NCBI RefSeq assembly: GCF_036711975.1
Contig: NC_091976.1
Coordinates: forward strand, 27,218,001-27,282,000
Length of the DNA: 64,000 nt
Source of the DNA: Onthophagus taurus
Lineage: Eukaryota; Arthropoda; Insecta; Coleoptera; Scarabaeidae
Direction of reading: 5' to 3'
Shown here: positions 1 through 12,289 of the stretch, piece after piece
Layout: every line of letters begins with the position of its first letter
Numbering within the stretch: the stretch's first letter is position 1
The notes under the pieces: generated by a model
Database searches by the model: none
What the model was told of the DNA's origin: nothing
The model's input: only the letters and a program-made list of their open reading frames with translations
Program-made: the position numbers and the translations under genes

Positions 1-2440
1 TATACAATTTGCTACTAATTTTGTTCTAAAACTTTTTTTGGAACATGCTCAGATATCCCAGCGTTACCATCATATTGAAAAAGCAACTAATTCGTCAAAT
101 TTTCACATTTTCGTATTTTTCTCGATATCTATGCATCTGAGATTAAAAGTGTAAGAGAGCAATATTGTTAATTATGCAATTTGCTACTAATTTTGTTCTA
201 AAACTTTTTTTGTAACATGCTCAGATATCCCAGCGTTACCATCATATTGAAAAAGCAACTAATTCGTCAAATTTTCACATTTTCGTATTTTTCTCGATAT
301 CTATGCATCTGAGATTAAAAGTGTAAGAGAGCAATATTGTTAATTATGCAATTTGCTACTAATTTTGTTCTAAAACTTTTTTTATAACATACTCAGATAT
401 CCCAGCGTTACCATCATATTGAAAAAGCAACTAATTCGTCAAATTTTCACATTTTCGTATTTTTCTCGATATCTATGCATCTGAGATTAAAAGTGTAAGA
501 GAGCAATATTGTTAATTATGCAATTTGCTACTAATTTTGTTCTAAAACTTTTTTTGTAACATGCTCAGATATCCCAGCGTTACCATCATATTGAAAAAGC
601 AACTAATTCGTCAAATTTTCACATTTTCGTATTTTTCTCGATATCTATGCATCTGAGATTAAAAGTGTAAGAGAGCAATATTGTTAATTATGCAATTTGC
701 TACTAATTTTGTTCTAAAACTTTTTTTATAACATGCTCAGATATCCCAGCGTTACCATCATATTGAAAAATCAACTAATTCGTCAAATTTTCACATTTTC
801 GTATTTTTCTCGATATCTATGCATCTGAGATTAAAAGTGTAAGAGAGCAATATTGTTAAGTATACAATTTGCTACTAATTTTGTTCTAAAACTTTTTTTG
901 TAACATGCTCAGATATCCCAGCGTTACCATCATATTGAAAAAGCAACTAATTCGTCAAATTTTCACATTTTCGTATTTTTCTCGATATCTATGTATCTGA
1001 GATTAAAAGTGTAAGAGAGCAATATTGTTAAGTATACAATTTGCTACTAATTTTGTTCTAAAACTTTTTTTGTAACATGCTCAGATATCCCAGCGTTACC
1101 ATCATATTGAAAAAGCAACTAATTCGTCAAATTTTCACATTTTCGTATTTTTCTCGATATCTATGTATCTGAGATTAAAAGTGTAAGAGAGCAATATTGT
1201 TAAGTATACAATTTGCTACTAATTTTGTTCTAAAACTTTTTTTGTAACATGCTCAGATATCCCAGCGTTACCATCATATTGAAAAAGCAACTAATTCGTC
1301 AAATTTTCACATTTTCGTATTTTTGTCGATATTTATGCATCTGAGATTAAAAGTGTAAGAGAGCAATATTGTTAAGTATACAATTTGCTACTAATTTGTT
1401 CTAAAACTTTTTTTGTAACATGCTCAGATATCCCAGCGTTACCATCATATTGAAAAAGCAACTAATTCGTCAAATTTTCACATTTTCGTATTTTTCTCGA
1501 TATCTATGCATCTGAGATTAAAAGTGTAAGAGAGCAATATTGTTAATTATGCAATTTGCTACTAATTTTGTTCTAAAACTTTTTTTGTAACATGCTCAGA
1601 TATCCCAGCGTTACCATCATATTGAAAAATCAACTAATTCGTCAAATTTTCACATTTTCGTATTTTTCTCGATATCTATGCATCTGAGATTAAAAGTGTA
1701 AGAGAGCAATATTGTTAAGTATACAATTTGCTACTAATTTTGTTCTAAAACTTTTTTTGTAACATGCTCAGATATCCCAGCGTTACCATCATATTGAAAA
1801 AGCAACTAATTCGTCAAATTTTCACATTTTCGTATTTTTCTCGATATCTATGTATCTGAGATTAAAAGTGTAAGAGAGCAATATTGTTAAGTATACAATT
1901 TGCTACTAATTTTGTTCTAAAACTTTTTTTGTAACATGCTCAGATATCCCAGCGTTACCATCATATTGAAAAAGCAACTAATTCGTCAAATTTTCACATT
2001 TTCGTATTTTTCTCCATATCTATGCCTCTGAGAGCAAAAGTTCAAGAGACCAATGTTGTTAAGAATAAGATTAGCTATAACTTTTGTTCTAAAAGTTTTT
2101 TATAACAAGCTCCGCTTCCTGAGTGTTATCATTAACAATTTGTAAAACAACGAAATTCATCCAATTTTCGTATTTTCTCGAAATCTATGCATCTGAGAGC
2201 AAACAAAAGTAAAAGTGACCAATATTGTTAAGCATAAAATTTCTAAAAGTTCTTTTTGACATGCTCCAATTTCCGAGCGTTACCATTGATAACTTAAAAA
2301 AGCAACAAACTCATCAAATTTTCAAACTTTCATATTTTTCTCAATATTGACGAATCTAACAACAAAAATGCAAGAGTGCAATATTATTAAGTATACAATT
2401 TTCTACAACTTTTGTTCTAAAAGATTTTTTGTAATATAAT
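1..2440. repeat. 172-bp satellite array with decayed edge
   Basis: Twelve head-to-tail monomers begin at 1, 173, 345, 517, 689, 861, 1033, 1205, 1377, 1548, 1720 and 1892. Every step is 172 bp except one of 171, caused by a single T deletion near 1397. These monomers differ at only a few positions. From about 2040 to 2440 three further copies are strongly diverged, as expected at the edge of an array. The left end runs off the window, so the array is larger than seen. No open frame crosses it. It is probably a pericentromeric or dispersed satellite; its identity is not known to me. Confidence 0.97.
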
Positions 2441-5335
2441 CCGAATCAACATTTAGCCGGCATAGGTTGGCAACCCAACCAAATATGTTTTATACTTTAG
2501 GACTGTTTTTACTCTTTGCAACTGAACCCGTATTATGGACACAGTTTACTTCACTCTCTAGGTGTATTCTTAAAAGCTGTCCGACAAATAAGGCTGTACT
2601 ATTCAAACCAAGTATTTACAGAGAGTTTTCCTCTCTCAGAGTACCTGTAATGTCTTTCAATTGGGCCGATTAAAGGTATTTGCAATGTCTTTCTTCCATT
2701 TCTATTTTAATTCTATCCCTAAAATGAATTTTTCTATTAGAAATATATCTGAATATTTACCTTTGCAAAGAATATTTCTAGTTGTTTTCTGATACAGTTC
2801 AGAACACTTCTTCAATTTTATTTTAGTAGCCACCACTATAAGCTTTTCTTTTGTAAGGAGTTGTATGTTCTCGAATAAGCTTGCTCTTCCACTATTTCAT
2901 TAACTCTAAACATTGTCTAGCTCATGGCATAAAAACCCCCATCTCTCTTTCTCAATGTGTTTAGTAGCTATTCTGGAAAGCTTGAGATTTATGTCCACCA
3001 ATCTTAATAGAAATGTTTTTTCAGAACGTACTCCATAAGGTTTTCCTTTTATCATCATTCTCAAAATGATTCGCATCTTCCTTCATTAACTTAGAGCGTT
3101 TCATGTATATCAACTTTTTACTTAGAAGATAAAATGATTTTAATTAATGTTGATGAGATTATAATAAAGCTTGTACCATACCTGATAGTAGACTATGTGA
3201 CGTTTCCATCTTTTTTAATAGGTGCATTACCAACTACAAACTATTAATTTCAAAACCCACATTAAGTCATAAAAAGCTTATCAAGTTTTTAAGCTAAAAC
3301 ACTCATATTCCATGCGAAAGTAATTTTACCCTTCCGTTGAAAAATATCGTTGATACCCCAAGTATCTACAACATGTTATACGTATCCCCGTGTATTACGG
3401 CAATATCCCAAGCTAATGTAAATCATCGGATAGAACGGTGATCCAATTTAATTCTTAATGCCACTACAACCCGTAGCGCCGTATCGCCAGCGATAATTAT
3501 TGGTTCGCACAACACTGGGTCTTGGTAAGTGAGCCGTATAAGCGCGTTCGAAGAGCAATTAGCTACCATATCTCACGTACGACCGTGTTTGATGGCCCAT
3601 TTGGACGTAATTGACGGTGTATCCGCGCTCTTAATCTGTATAAGATGCCTACCGGCAGAAAGGAGAAGCTAAAACGACGACGACACAAGAGGGTATCGAG
3701 GCATTATTAGTATTTTCGGGTGAAAACGAAAATTGCAAGGGAAAATTGCAGCAATTATTTGGTGCGTTGTACACCGGCACAAACTCGACTTACAGCAGCG
3801 CTAATTTCAACCTTTAAAAAAAGTTAATAGACAAGGTTTTTTCAGGTTTAGGTACCCCAAAAAGAATTGCAACCAGAAAGTAAAAGTATTTAGTATTTTT
3901 ATTAAAAAAATGCTAAACTGGTTAGTAAAGTTGTGGAAAGATGGTTACGAGATATGTCGTCGACCGTGAAACTGTTGAAAAAAATACGGACAATTATGTA
4001 TATATTTCATCGTTAAAGAGAGCGGGTTTTCGTTTGGTGAGACCGCGGTGTCGGCATCTCCGCGCATATCGAAGAGCGGGATAAAGCAATTTAGCGAACG
4101 GTACCGCATGAATAAATACTGAAAAGTCATAATTGCGTCCGATCGATAATTGCTATATTTTTAAGCGTATGCGTACAAAATGTATATTAATGAACGATCC
4201 CGGACCGTCCCATTATCGAAGCAAAAACGCCAAAATTACGTAAATAATTCCTCTCGTTATGATTGGACCTTTTCCGAAACGCTTAAAAGATGCAATCATT
4301 GGTTATTCCAAAGAAAAAAGTTTACATAAACCTCTTAATGACCATTAAAAATTTACCTTTTTAATATTTTTGTGTAATTTAACGGAATTTTTCGCCATAT
4401 GTCACACCTTTATCTACCCCAACCATCATCAACTCCCTGAGGTTTCAAGCTTTTTTTTTAACGAATTTATTTATTCTCCCTTCAGCAGTTATTTTGGTTT
4501 ATCTACCCACGCTTTGGACATGTGCAAGCACGTTACTTGTTGCATTGAATACTGATTCCCGTCCCCATCACAAAACTTTACAAAAATCCAGAGGGGTACG
4601 TTTATACCGTTGGAAAAGAGCAACAACTGCTCAAACAAATCGTCGTTACCACAACGTACCTCCACTAAACGAAAAATAAAAACGAATTCTTTCATAAATA
4701 TTTGGTTTTCACGCGATTCGCGATCTTCGTATAATAAAGTGAAGTGGACGAAATACACTGCGAAGTCAATTCTCCGTAAAGAAAACGACTTCTTTACGGC
4801 TGAACGCCGCGAGACGTGCCTTGATGTATGGTTATAAAGTATTCCTCTTCGAAAACTTCGCAAACGACTGAGTAACTGTAAAAATGGTTAAGATAATGAG
4901 GAACGATGTTGATTATACAAAGTAAAAATTGAAAAAATTAAAAACTTATCAATCAAAAATCGATGGTTGTATTCATTTAAGCTTTTAAAGTTGACCTTCA
5001 TCGGTTCGCAAAGATTGGTTTCGCATAAGTCGCATCACAACTGTCGTGGGAGAAGTGCACGCGAACCGAGCAATTATCGTTGGGCATATGGCCCTTGAGA
5101 AATGCCCACTTTTATACGCTATTTGATCCGACATTTGGCATCCGCGGTTCAAGGACCATTTCGTTAGGCTTTTCCCATCTGGTCCTTACATAAAAAAATA
5201 AACGTCCCTTAAATGAAAGGTACCCATGCGAGTAAACTGTTGCGATACGAGCCTTTTTTTATTAACTAAATGAAGCAGTAACTTTTTAATAACAAGAAGT
5301 ATCATCGACCGCAACGTGAGCAACAAATAGAAAAA
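2441..5335. other. Gene-free stretch
   Basis: No coding signal recognised. Short frames here (for example 124 codons on the - strand at 4489-4863) show no known motif and no splice continuation. 3400-3800 is richer in G+C than its surroundings and non-repetitive, which could mark regulatory DNA, but I see no specific element. Confidence 0.5.
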
Positions 5336-7210
5336 AACAATCAATTAATCGGATTTTCGATCAGCAGGATTCCAGATACAATCTTCTTCAGAGCATTTTC
5401 TTGCTAAAAGATTTTACAAAGAAAAAACGGAAGTCAAGCAACTATATTTAAGAAGCAACATATAACTTACTTGTAAAAAAACTAAAAAAAACGTATCATT
5501 GAAGAAAGTTGAGGTGTTATTAATACTAGAACCTTGTAAGTTGGGTGAATTCTTGTGGTTAAACCTATCCAAGGCAAACAAATAAGCATAAACGTTGCTA
5601 AGGTTCTGAGTATTTGTTTTAAAATTTACAGCATTATGTGTATAATTGGTGTGTACCATCTCCAAAAATAGCCTATTATGATAATTACTATCTGAATCCA
5701 AGATTTTTACATCCAAAATCAAATTCATGTCCACACTCCAAAACGTGTTGGGATAAAGCATTACTGGACTTTTTTAGTCTACACTTGCATGTTTTGAGAT
5801 TCTGCACTTCAAGCACTGACTGGTCTGACCAACATACTTTCCATCACAACCCCAATAAATCAAGTTGGATCTAAAATTATCATCAGTCTAATCCTTGAGT
5901 TTAGTAAATGGTTCCCTAATTTGTTATCATAACACTCAATGATCCTTATGTTATCAATACATTTCAACGTTTTCTTTAACGGGTCGCTTAACCTTCCTAT
6001 GTATGGAAGCTTTTTATAAGTGGAACGGTTTGTATTAATTAATTCAGGACTAGTTAAACTGATCTGGTTGATATTATTATGTAAATACGTTGAAAACAAT
6101 AGTTTGTTGACCAATTTAAGGAAATTGAGATTTTGTTGTAAAAACTGATTATCACAGATATTCGAAACTCTATGCTTCAAGCCAAGAACGGTGGAAATCT
6201 TATGTTTTAAATTGTGACTTGAGAAATAAGTCAAATTGAATGATGTTATTTTCATTTCTTATAATGTTCGTGTCTAGGAAAGAAATAGAGTTGTCTTTTT
6301 CGATCCCAATTATGAACTGGGTATGAAAACTGTTAAACAATTTCAACGTTAAATCTATATCATCTTTATGTAATCCAATGATCAAATCATCAACATACTT
6401 TTTGATAAAACTGATGCGAAAACCCGAGTTGTTATTAACCAAAATCTCATCCAACGCGAAATCAATCACCATCAGAGGCAGAACCGGCGATATTTTAGAG
6501 CCCTCCATTTGATGGTAAATTACATTATCGAAGGTGAAAATGGAAGTATCAAAAGTAAGTTTCAAGCCAAGCAAAACAATGATTAGCAATTAAATGCCAT
6601 TTTTCCTCCACAATTCTGCCAACCAAATCCAACGGAATGACAATAAAAAGGCTAACAACATTAGTGTCACTTAACATATCTTTGGCCTTAATTAAGTAAT
6701 CATCTTTGTGAAGGATGACAGTGGTGGTACCTTTGTTAGCTTTGGTAATCATCCCTGAGAAAAGTTTTTGTTTTCTTTAACATGTTAACCAATCGAAGAT
6801 GCAACCCAACACACGTTGTCCCAGCAACCATATAATTAGTAATGATATATGTAATTTTAGCTCTAACAACATTTTTTTGGTCACCTTTCAAATCTTTAAC
6901 TATATTTTCTAAATACATAAGTAACCTTTTTATATTGAAATTGGTATTATTGACAGGTAAGTGGAACTTAGGACCAAGGGAAAGCAAAGTTGCAACTTCC
7001 TCAGGAACATCTACCGGTGTTAAATTAACAAGCTAGACTTGACGAAGTTAGACTTGATAACAACTGATTAAATTTTCTACAATTAACAGCCTTTAACTGA
7101 CTGAAAACTTTGTTAAATTTAACTTTTAATGAATTACTTGCTGCCCAGCTGCTCCTAATGTGTTCTATCTTCCTAATGAAGTTGAACGTGTTGGTAAATT
7201 GACCCAATTC
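5336..7210 (-). mobile_element. Penelope-like retroelement, RT plus GIY-YIG, decayed
   Basis: Read on the - strand, the pieces run in order: LSLGPKFHLP (about 6980), ITKANKGTTTVILHKDDY (about 6750), DVVSLF-like RT motif, GSKISPVLP, the catalytic KYVDDLIIGL (about 6400), FLDTNIIRN, then PYIGRLSDPL (about 6000), and finally CDGKYVGQTS (about 5850), the core of a GIY-YIG endonuclease. These are the conserved landmarks of Penelope-like elements in the right order. Several frameshifts separate the frames at 7025-7207, 6736-6987, 6549-6752, 6200-6589, 5860-6255 and 5414-5761, so the copy is not functional. About 80 bp beyond the last frame is also present in a second copy at 8960-9080, which suggests that 5336-5413 is the element's 3' end. 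Confidence 0.9.
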
Positions 7211-7345
7211 TTCGTGTTGTTACCTATATGAGTAGGAATGTGTCCATTTCTTCTGCACTTGATAAAAAATGTGACCATACATAGGAAGGTTAAGCAACCA
7301 GTTAGGAGTCTGGAGCAAATGTTTAACATAAAATTTTGCTCAACT
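7211..7345 (+). mobile_element. Opposed Penelope-like fragment
   Basis: Translating from 7273 on the + strand gives PYIGRLSNQLGVWSKC. This is the same segment as PYIGRLSDPL in the neighbouring element, but on the other strand. The fragment begins immediately where the first element's 5' end stops, so the two lie head to head. Confidence 0.65.
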
Positions 7346-7619
7346 GGAGCAAAGTTTGATTTTTTTAGATTCTTTAAGTAAACGATTTTGTAAGGTCATA
7401 TATAGGTTGAAATCATATGATATTTCATTAAAGCATATAGAGTTTTTAAAAAAATTGGAGGTCCACTTTTTGTACCACCGCTCCATTTGCATAAAAATAA
7501 AATATCCTATATCTGTTTTGGTTTATTTTGGACATACGAGTATGTAAATTCTACAGAAAACAATAATCTTGACAAAAACAAAAATATATTCTTTAAGTGC
7601 GCAGTGGCTTTGCCTTGGT

Positions 7620-7960
7620 GCTACAACATTCAAGTTTAGCCATCTTAAGAGACTAACGGCTAAACCCGAATCTATCTAGTTCTTGGTCTAATTTTAGTTC
7701 AATAAGAATTAACAACAATATAGCGCTGAATAACAATTAAAACTAGTGTTAGTTCTAGTTTTATATCATTAAAACTAATACCACACCTAGAACCAGCAAC
7801 ATACGGGTTTAGCCGTCTTGAGAGACGAAGGGCTAAACTCGAATGTTTCTAGGTCTAGTGATTGTTCTGATGACATAAAACTAGAACTAACATTAGACCT
7901 AGAACTAGAATCATTGCGGTGTCTTACATACACCACACCTTCTTCTTGTTCAACGCTTAG
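7620..7960. repeat. Foldback repeat, palindrome family (single copy)
   Basis: Two palindromic cores of the family seen in the arrays at 19 and 24 kb lie here: one near 7637-7675 and one at 7807-7842, each with TTTAGCC on one side and GGCTAAA on the other. AGAACTA/TAGTTCT arms lie on both sides. The unit opens near 7722 with AGCGCTGAATAACAATTAAA, a start shared with the copy at 44592. Confidence 0.8.
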
Positions 7961-8249
7961 ACTAATGCGCAACAGAATTTACCAAAATTTAACAGAATTT
8001 GTATTTGTGATCCTGATTTCTTAGTCCTTTTGGAATTAGATACTAAAACTGGGACTACAATCTACGAATTGGAAAAATATACGATGCCACCATTTGTTGC
8101 TTTGACGATCTATTTAGTAGTTAGCTAAAAGTTGATCGAATTTATCGACACTGTTCATGTTAGCGTAATAGTAGCGTAGTGTAATCAATATACAATATAT
8201 TTCCATTTTTTCCTCTTTTTTCCTCTTTTTGAATTTGATAAAAGCTGTA

Positions 8250-8870
8250 CGTACATTTTATCTTTGCATTTTACAGCAAATTGTTTTGTACCATTTCTGT
8301 ACCGAATTCACCTCTTTGGAGCTGCTTGTCGATTTTAAAATTAGGTAAATACTTTCGAGCCACATTCACTTAGTTCCACATTGCTAAAAACATTATTAAA
8401 AAATATTGTATGGTTTTTTTGTTCAAGACCCTCAATAAATTTGTACGCAACCCTAGAACCTAGGCTCTAGGATTTTCCAACATAAATATCGAATTTCAAA
8501 CAGCATCCCGAGTTATCGCAGAAGTTTCTTAGGCATATACTGTTTTAGCACACTTCTACCTTTAAATTTGATCATCGACTCGTCCAAGACTAATACTTCA
8601 CTTGATAAAAGACAATACTTAAAAGCTTTTTCAAAATGATCTAACAACGGCCATACTTTATAAAGACGATCAAAATATTCCGAATCACTATTAGGCATAG
8701 CAGAGTAATGATTGATATGCAAGTGTCAAAATCTTTTTTGAGTCATAAGAGAGCTAATGTAAGAATCACATAGATCTGGTGCACTGGACCAATAATCTTT
8801 GTAACTTGGCCAATGTTTGATCCCCATAAGTAACAGGGAAAACTTGTTTTTCCCTTTTTACATTTGACAG
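8250..8870 (-). mobile_element. piggyBac transposase remnant
   Basis: On the - strand, from high to low coordinates, the translated pieces are GIKHWPSYKDYWSSAP, CDSYISSLMTQKRF, HINHYSAMPNSDSE, LVLDESMIKFKGRSVLKQYM (8513-8722), GCCLKFDIYVGK, FIEGLEQKNHTIFF and KIDKQLQRGEFG. These follow the order of a piggyBac DDE transposase, including the DE-M-KFKGR block. Stops and frame changes interrupt it, so it is a fossil. Confidence 0.88.
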
Positions 8871-8959
8871 TCGTGGGTCTTGCATCTAACATGTTTTTGA
8901 TCAATTTAATTTTGACGAATTTTGAGATTTTACGCCACTTCGAGTTACAAGTAGGTTAT

Positions 8960-9080
8960 ATCTTTTGCTTGTCTTGCGTTTTTTCTTTGTAAAATCTTTT
9001 AGCAATAAAATGCTCTGAAGAAGAAGTGGTTTTACTTGTAATCCTGCTGACCGAACATCAGATTAATTGATTGTGTTTTC
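8960..9080 (+). mobile_element. 3' end of a Penelope-like copy
   Basis: This segment matches the reverse complement of 5336-5450, including TTTGTAAAATCTTTTAGCAA and ATGCTCTGAAGAAG. It is probably the 3' end of the opposed copy whose coding scrap begins at 7211. That copy was then split by the foldback repeat at 7.7 kb and the piggyBac remnant at 8.3 kb. Confidence 0.7.
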
Positions 9081-12025
9081 TATTAACTTTTTAAGACATC
9101 CTGTATCTAAGTATACCTGAATTGTGTAATACTGAAAATTTAAGTTAATCGTAAAATTTGTCGAAGACTAATTTGAGGTGATGAAACGGACCTATTGGAA
9201 TACGTTTGATCCTTTAGTAAGTTATCAAGCTGGTTTCATTAATCCGAAGAAAAATTACTAAAAAATTATCCGCCACCTGTCGCCCGGATCTTTTGAACGG
9301 GTTCAGACGACTGACGCGTGCTGCTTACGATAAACTACAGCTGAATATTCATGAATACTCGCCTCGAAATGTGACTTTTGCAGGTGTCCCCCGGTAGATT
9401 GTAAATAACCACAGAGCTCTACAAAATAACTTTACAGGTCAATTGGGGTTATCTTCGTAACGACTCACATTTTTGGATCGTAAATCTACGCTAAAGTAAA
9501 TAGTAAATAAAGTCTTGACACAATTTTGGTGTTTTGCAAAATTTGGACAGAGAAATATCATGAGAATTACAACTACATATAAGCTAATTTAGTCGACTCG
9601 GCGCTTGTCATCAAAAGAATGGAAAAATATGGACCGTAAATGGTTGGGTAAAGGAACGATTTGTATGCACGGCCCGAACCATTGTAAATACTTGTTGATC
9701 GCGTCATTTGATTAATACCCAAAAACCCTTTTGTTGAGCGACACTGCACCGGTAATGAGTTTAAAATTCATACGGCTTACGGTAACAGTGGGGGATTCTT
9801 CGTTAAATTTTCAACGAGACCATAAATCCCGAGGGCATAATTGACCAACCGCTACCCGGACAAATAACCTTTATTTTCAAAAAAAAGAATCCCTCAATGA
9901 TTTATTTTATCTCATCCTTTTTAAAATTTCTATTGAGAACTAAAAAAAAGTTCGACAATTTTGAATAAAATAACCATTTCAGAATGTTGTTATACCATTT
10001 TATTTATTACTTATAATTCATTTTTTATTAGGCGGAAGAAAATTTTAAATTTAGTACAATAAAAATTTTCTCAAACTACATCAATTACATCTCATCAATA
10101 AAAACTATTTCCCCCTTTCCTCTCAATAAATTAAATCTTCCTGTATTCACCTATAACCTGAAGGGTAACATTAAAAATAGTTGTAGGTTCTACGATCGGA
10201 GGTGGAACGAAAGGGGGTTACATTTGATGCAGCACGGTAACCCCGAAAAAAGAAGGGGGGCTCGACATCGCCAGATGTTCAGTTTGGCTTTTATGCAGAG
10301 CCGAAGCCCGACATGATGCCTTCTCTCTTGCAACACCTCGTCAATAAATGAGGTTTGCAATGAGTGCAAGAAAGACGACTAAAAAGGTCCGTCTGGTAGC
10401 CACGCTTCTTGACACGCGCCTATTCTGAACGGATTTGCACAACAATTGTTCGGATTTTCTATTCTTTGATATAACTGCCAGCGATCGTATCGTCCAAATA
10501 AATACTGAACGAGATTCCGAATCATTTCAAAACGAAGGGACACGATTTTTTTGGTTAACTGTTCAAGTTCCCTGTCCTTGCGTAATGCGAAAGGTCTTGT
10601 ATCAAATTGATTCGTGCGGAACGAGGATTTTTTTTAGGGGGCCCAAGTAAATATTTTCACTTCTACTACTAGGTTGGAACTAAACTGGTAAATAGAATGT
10701 TATTTTTCTTGTTGTCGTAAGACGTTTTTCTTCTTCTTTTATAAGTAGAAAATGTGTATCCAGGTGAATAAAATAAAGTTGCAATGTTTTCGATCTGATA
10801 AACAGGTTCATTTCTTTCGAATATACATCCTTAGGGTTTTAACAATACCTTGTAAAAGAGAAGAAACCGTTCATACTTTACATACAGATGGTTTTAACCT
10901 GATAAACGAATATCAGCAATTTACTTTAATATTTACTCATTTTCGGTAAATACACGTACCCCGTGGCCGTTTCGTTTTTTTGAGGAAGCTTCAAGAAAAA
11001 ACAGTAGTAATTTATTTCGGTAGGACCACCCTGCTAGCAGGAGGCGACGCACCTTCATAAACGAGGTATATAAAAGCCCCCGAAAAGAAGACAAAGTACT
11101 TCATCCTGACCGGGTACTGAAACGACTCACTGGCGGTAATTAAAAGGTCCGATGAAATCACGGGTCCTTTTTAATTTCCAAGTACAGATTTACTCCATTA
11201 AACAGGGGGATCGGTAGCCGAACGAAATAAACATGTTTTCATAATTTACTACAGGCGGAGGGAGATACAGGGGGACACAGGGGAAGAGTAAAGCTACGAG
11301 ATTTAGATTACGCATTAAAAGATACTAAAACCCAAGAGATCGGTTTAATATTATCGCACGTACACCACTTGGCGGCTTCGTTTAAAACGCGAGTTTACTG
11401 CTTACCACTAAATAAAGTAGTCAAAAGGACGCCTAAAGGATAATTAACGTTTGGAAAAATGACCGTGGCCACAACTTGCTGCTTCTTCGGAAAGAATACT
11501 ACTTTCAATAACCGCCACAGGTGATGTGTTACTTAAACTGTTATGGATCACTTTTTAGTCAGAGAATGAAGGTATTTATCTTAAGCACAATGTTACTGCA
11601 CCTACACGTCCACATTAATTACGTAAATGAGATACGTATTGTGCCCGCTTGTCCAAGAATGAAATATATTCCTAATATTTTAACAACCTTAATATGAAAG
11701 GTTGTGGGAAAATAAGAATGATAATAAGAATAACGAAATTCTAATATGATGCGTTTGTTTAATTGTTCTTTGTAATTAGGAAAATTGTTTACAAATTATC
11801 CTCAGTGGAGATCCCTAATATTGCAAGCTTTAGAATGGGATAATAAAGACAATGTCAATAATTTTTCGAATTCAGGTTGTTCGAAATAATTTTGAACAAT
11901 AATAATTTGATTTTTTAAAATTATTTAAGAAAATCTTTTAACCGCCGCAAAATCATTAAATTGCCCCTCAGCTCGGATATAACCATTTTTCAAGCAGAAG
12001 TACTTGTTATAAATAAATTTCTGCA
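9081..12025. other. Gene-free, mostly single-copy DNA
   Basis: No coding exon recognised on either strand. The sequence is non-repetitive and of mixed composition. It contains an E-box cluster at 9274-9386 (separate entry) and a TATATAAAAG sequence at 11067-11076 with no recognisable gene downstream. Its position upstream of asense makes it a reasonable place for distant regulatory DNA; that is inference only. Confidence 0.5.
9274..9386. promoter_or_regulatory. Cluster of three E-boxes (candidate proneural enhancer)
   Basis: Within 113 bp lie CACCTG at 9274-9279, CAGCTG at 9338-9343 and GCAGGTG at 9380-9386. These match the GCAGSTG-type sites bound by Achaete-Scute/Daughterless dimers. They lie in non-repetitive DNA 7 kb upstream of asense. 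E-boxes are common by chance, so the call is tentative. Confidence 0.3.
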
Positions 12026-12029
12026 CTGC

Positions 12030-12215
12030 TTTGAACCTACAGAAGAGACAGAAAGGTGGCATTCATAAACATTTTCACAGACAGTCGAGCCGCCCTAAAG
12101 GAAATTGACTGAGAGAACTCGCTAGGGGCAATGATGTTACTCTATGGTGGGTTCCAGGTCACAGAGACATTGAGGGCAATGAGAAGGCGGACAAGCTGGT
12201 CAAAGACGATATATA
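12030..12215 (+). mobile_element. LINE RNase H fragment
   Basis: The + strand gives TDSRAALKEID and then, after a frameshift, VTLWWVPGHRDIEGNEKADK. These are two landmarks of the RNase H domain of I/Jockey/R1-type non-LTR retrotransposons. Only this scrap remains. Confidence 0.85.
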
Positions 12216-12289
12216 TAGGATATATAGTACGTACATAGTGGAACGACGAGCAAAGTCTCAAGAAAACTTGTTCTGTTATTTGTTCTTAA

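Noticed and set aside
4489-4863. 124-codon - strand frame
   Set aside because: No recognisable motif, no splice partners, overlapping frames on the other strand. Not supported as a gene.
8960-9080. Hammerhead ribozyme at the Penelope-like 3' end
   Set aside because: Such motifs occur in this element class, but I could not find the conserved core bases in proper order here.
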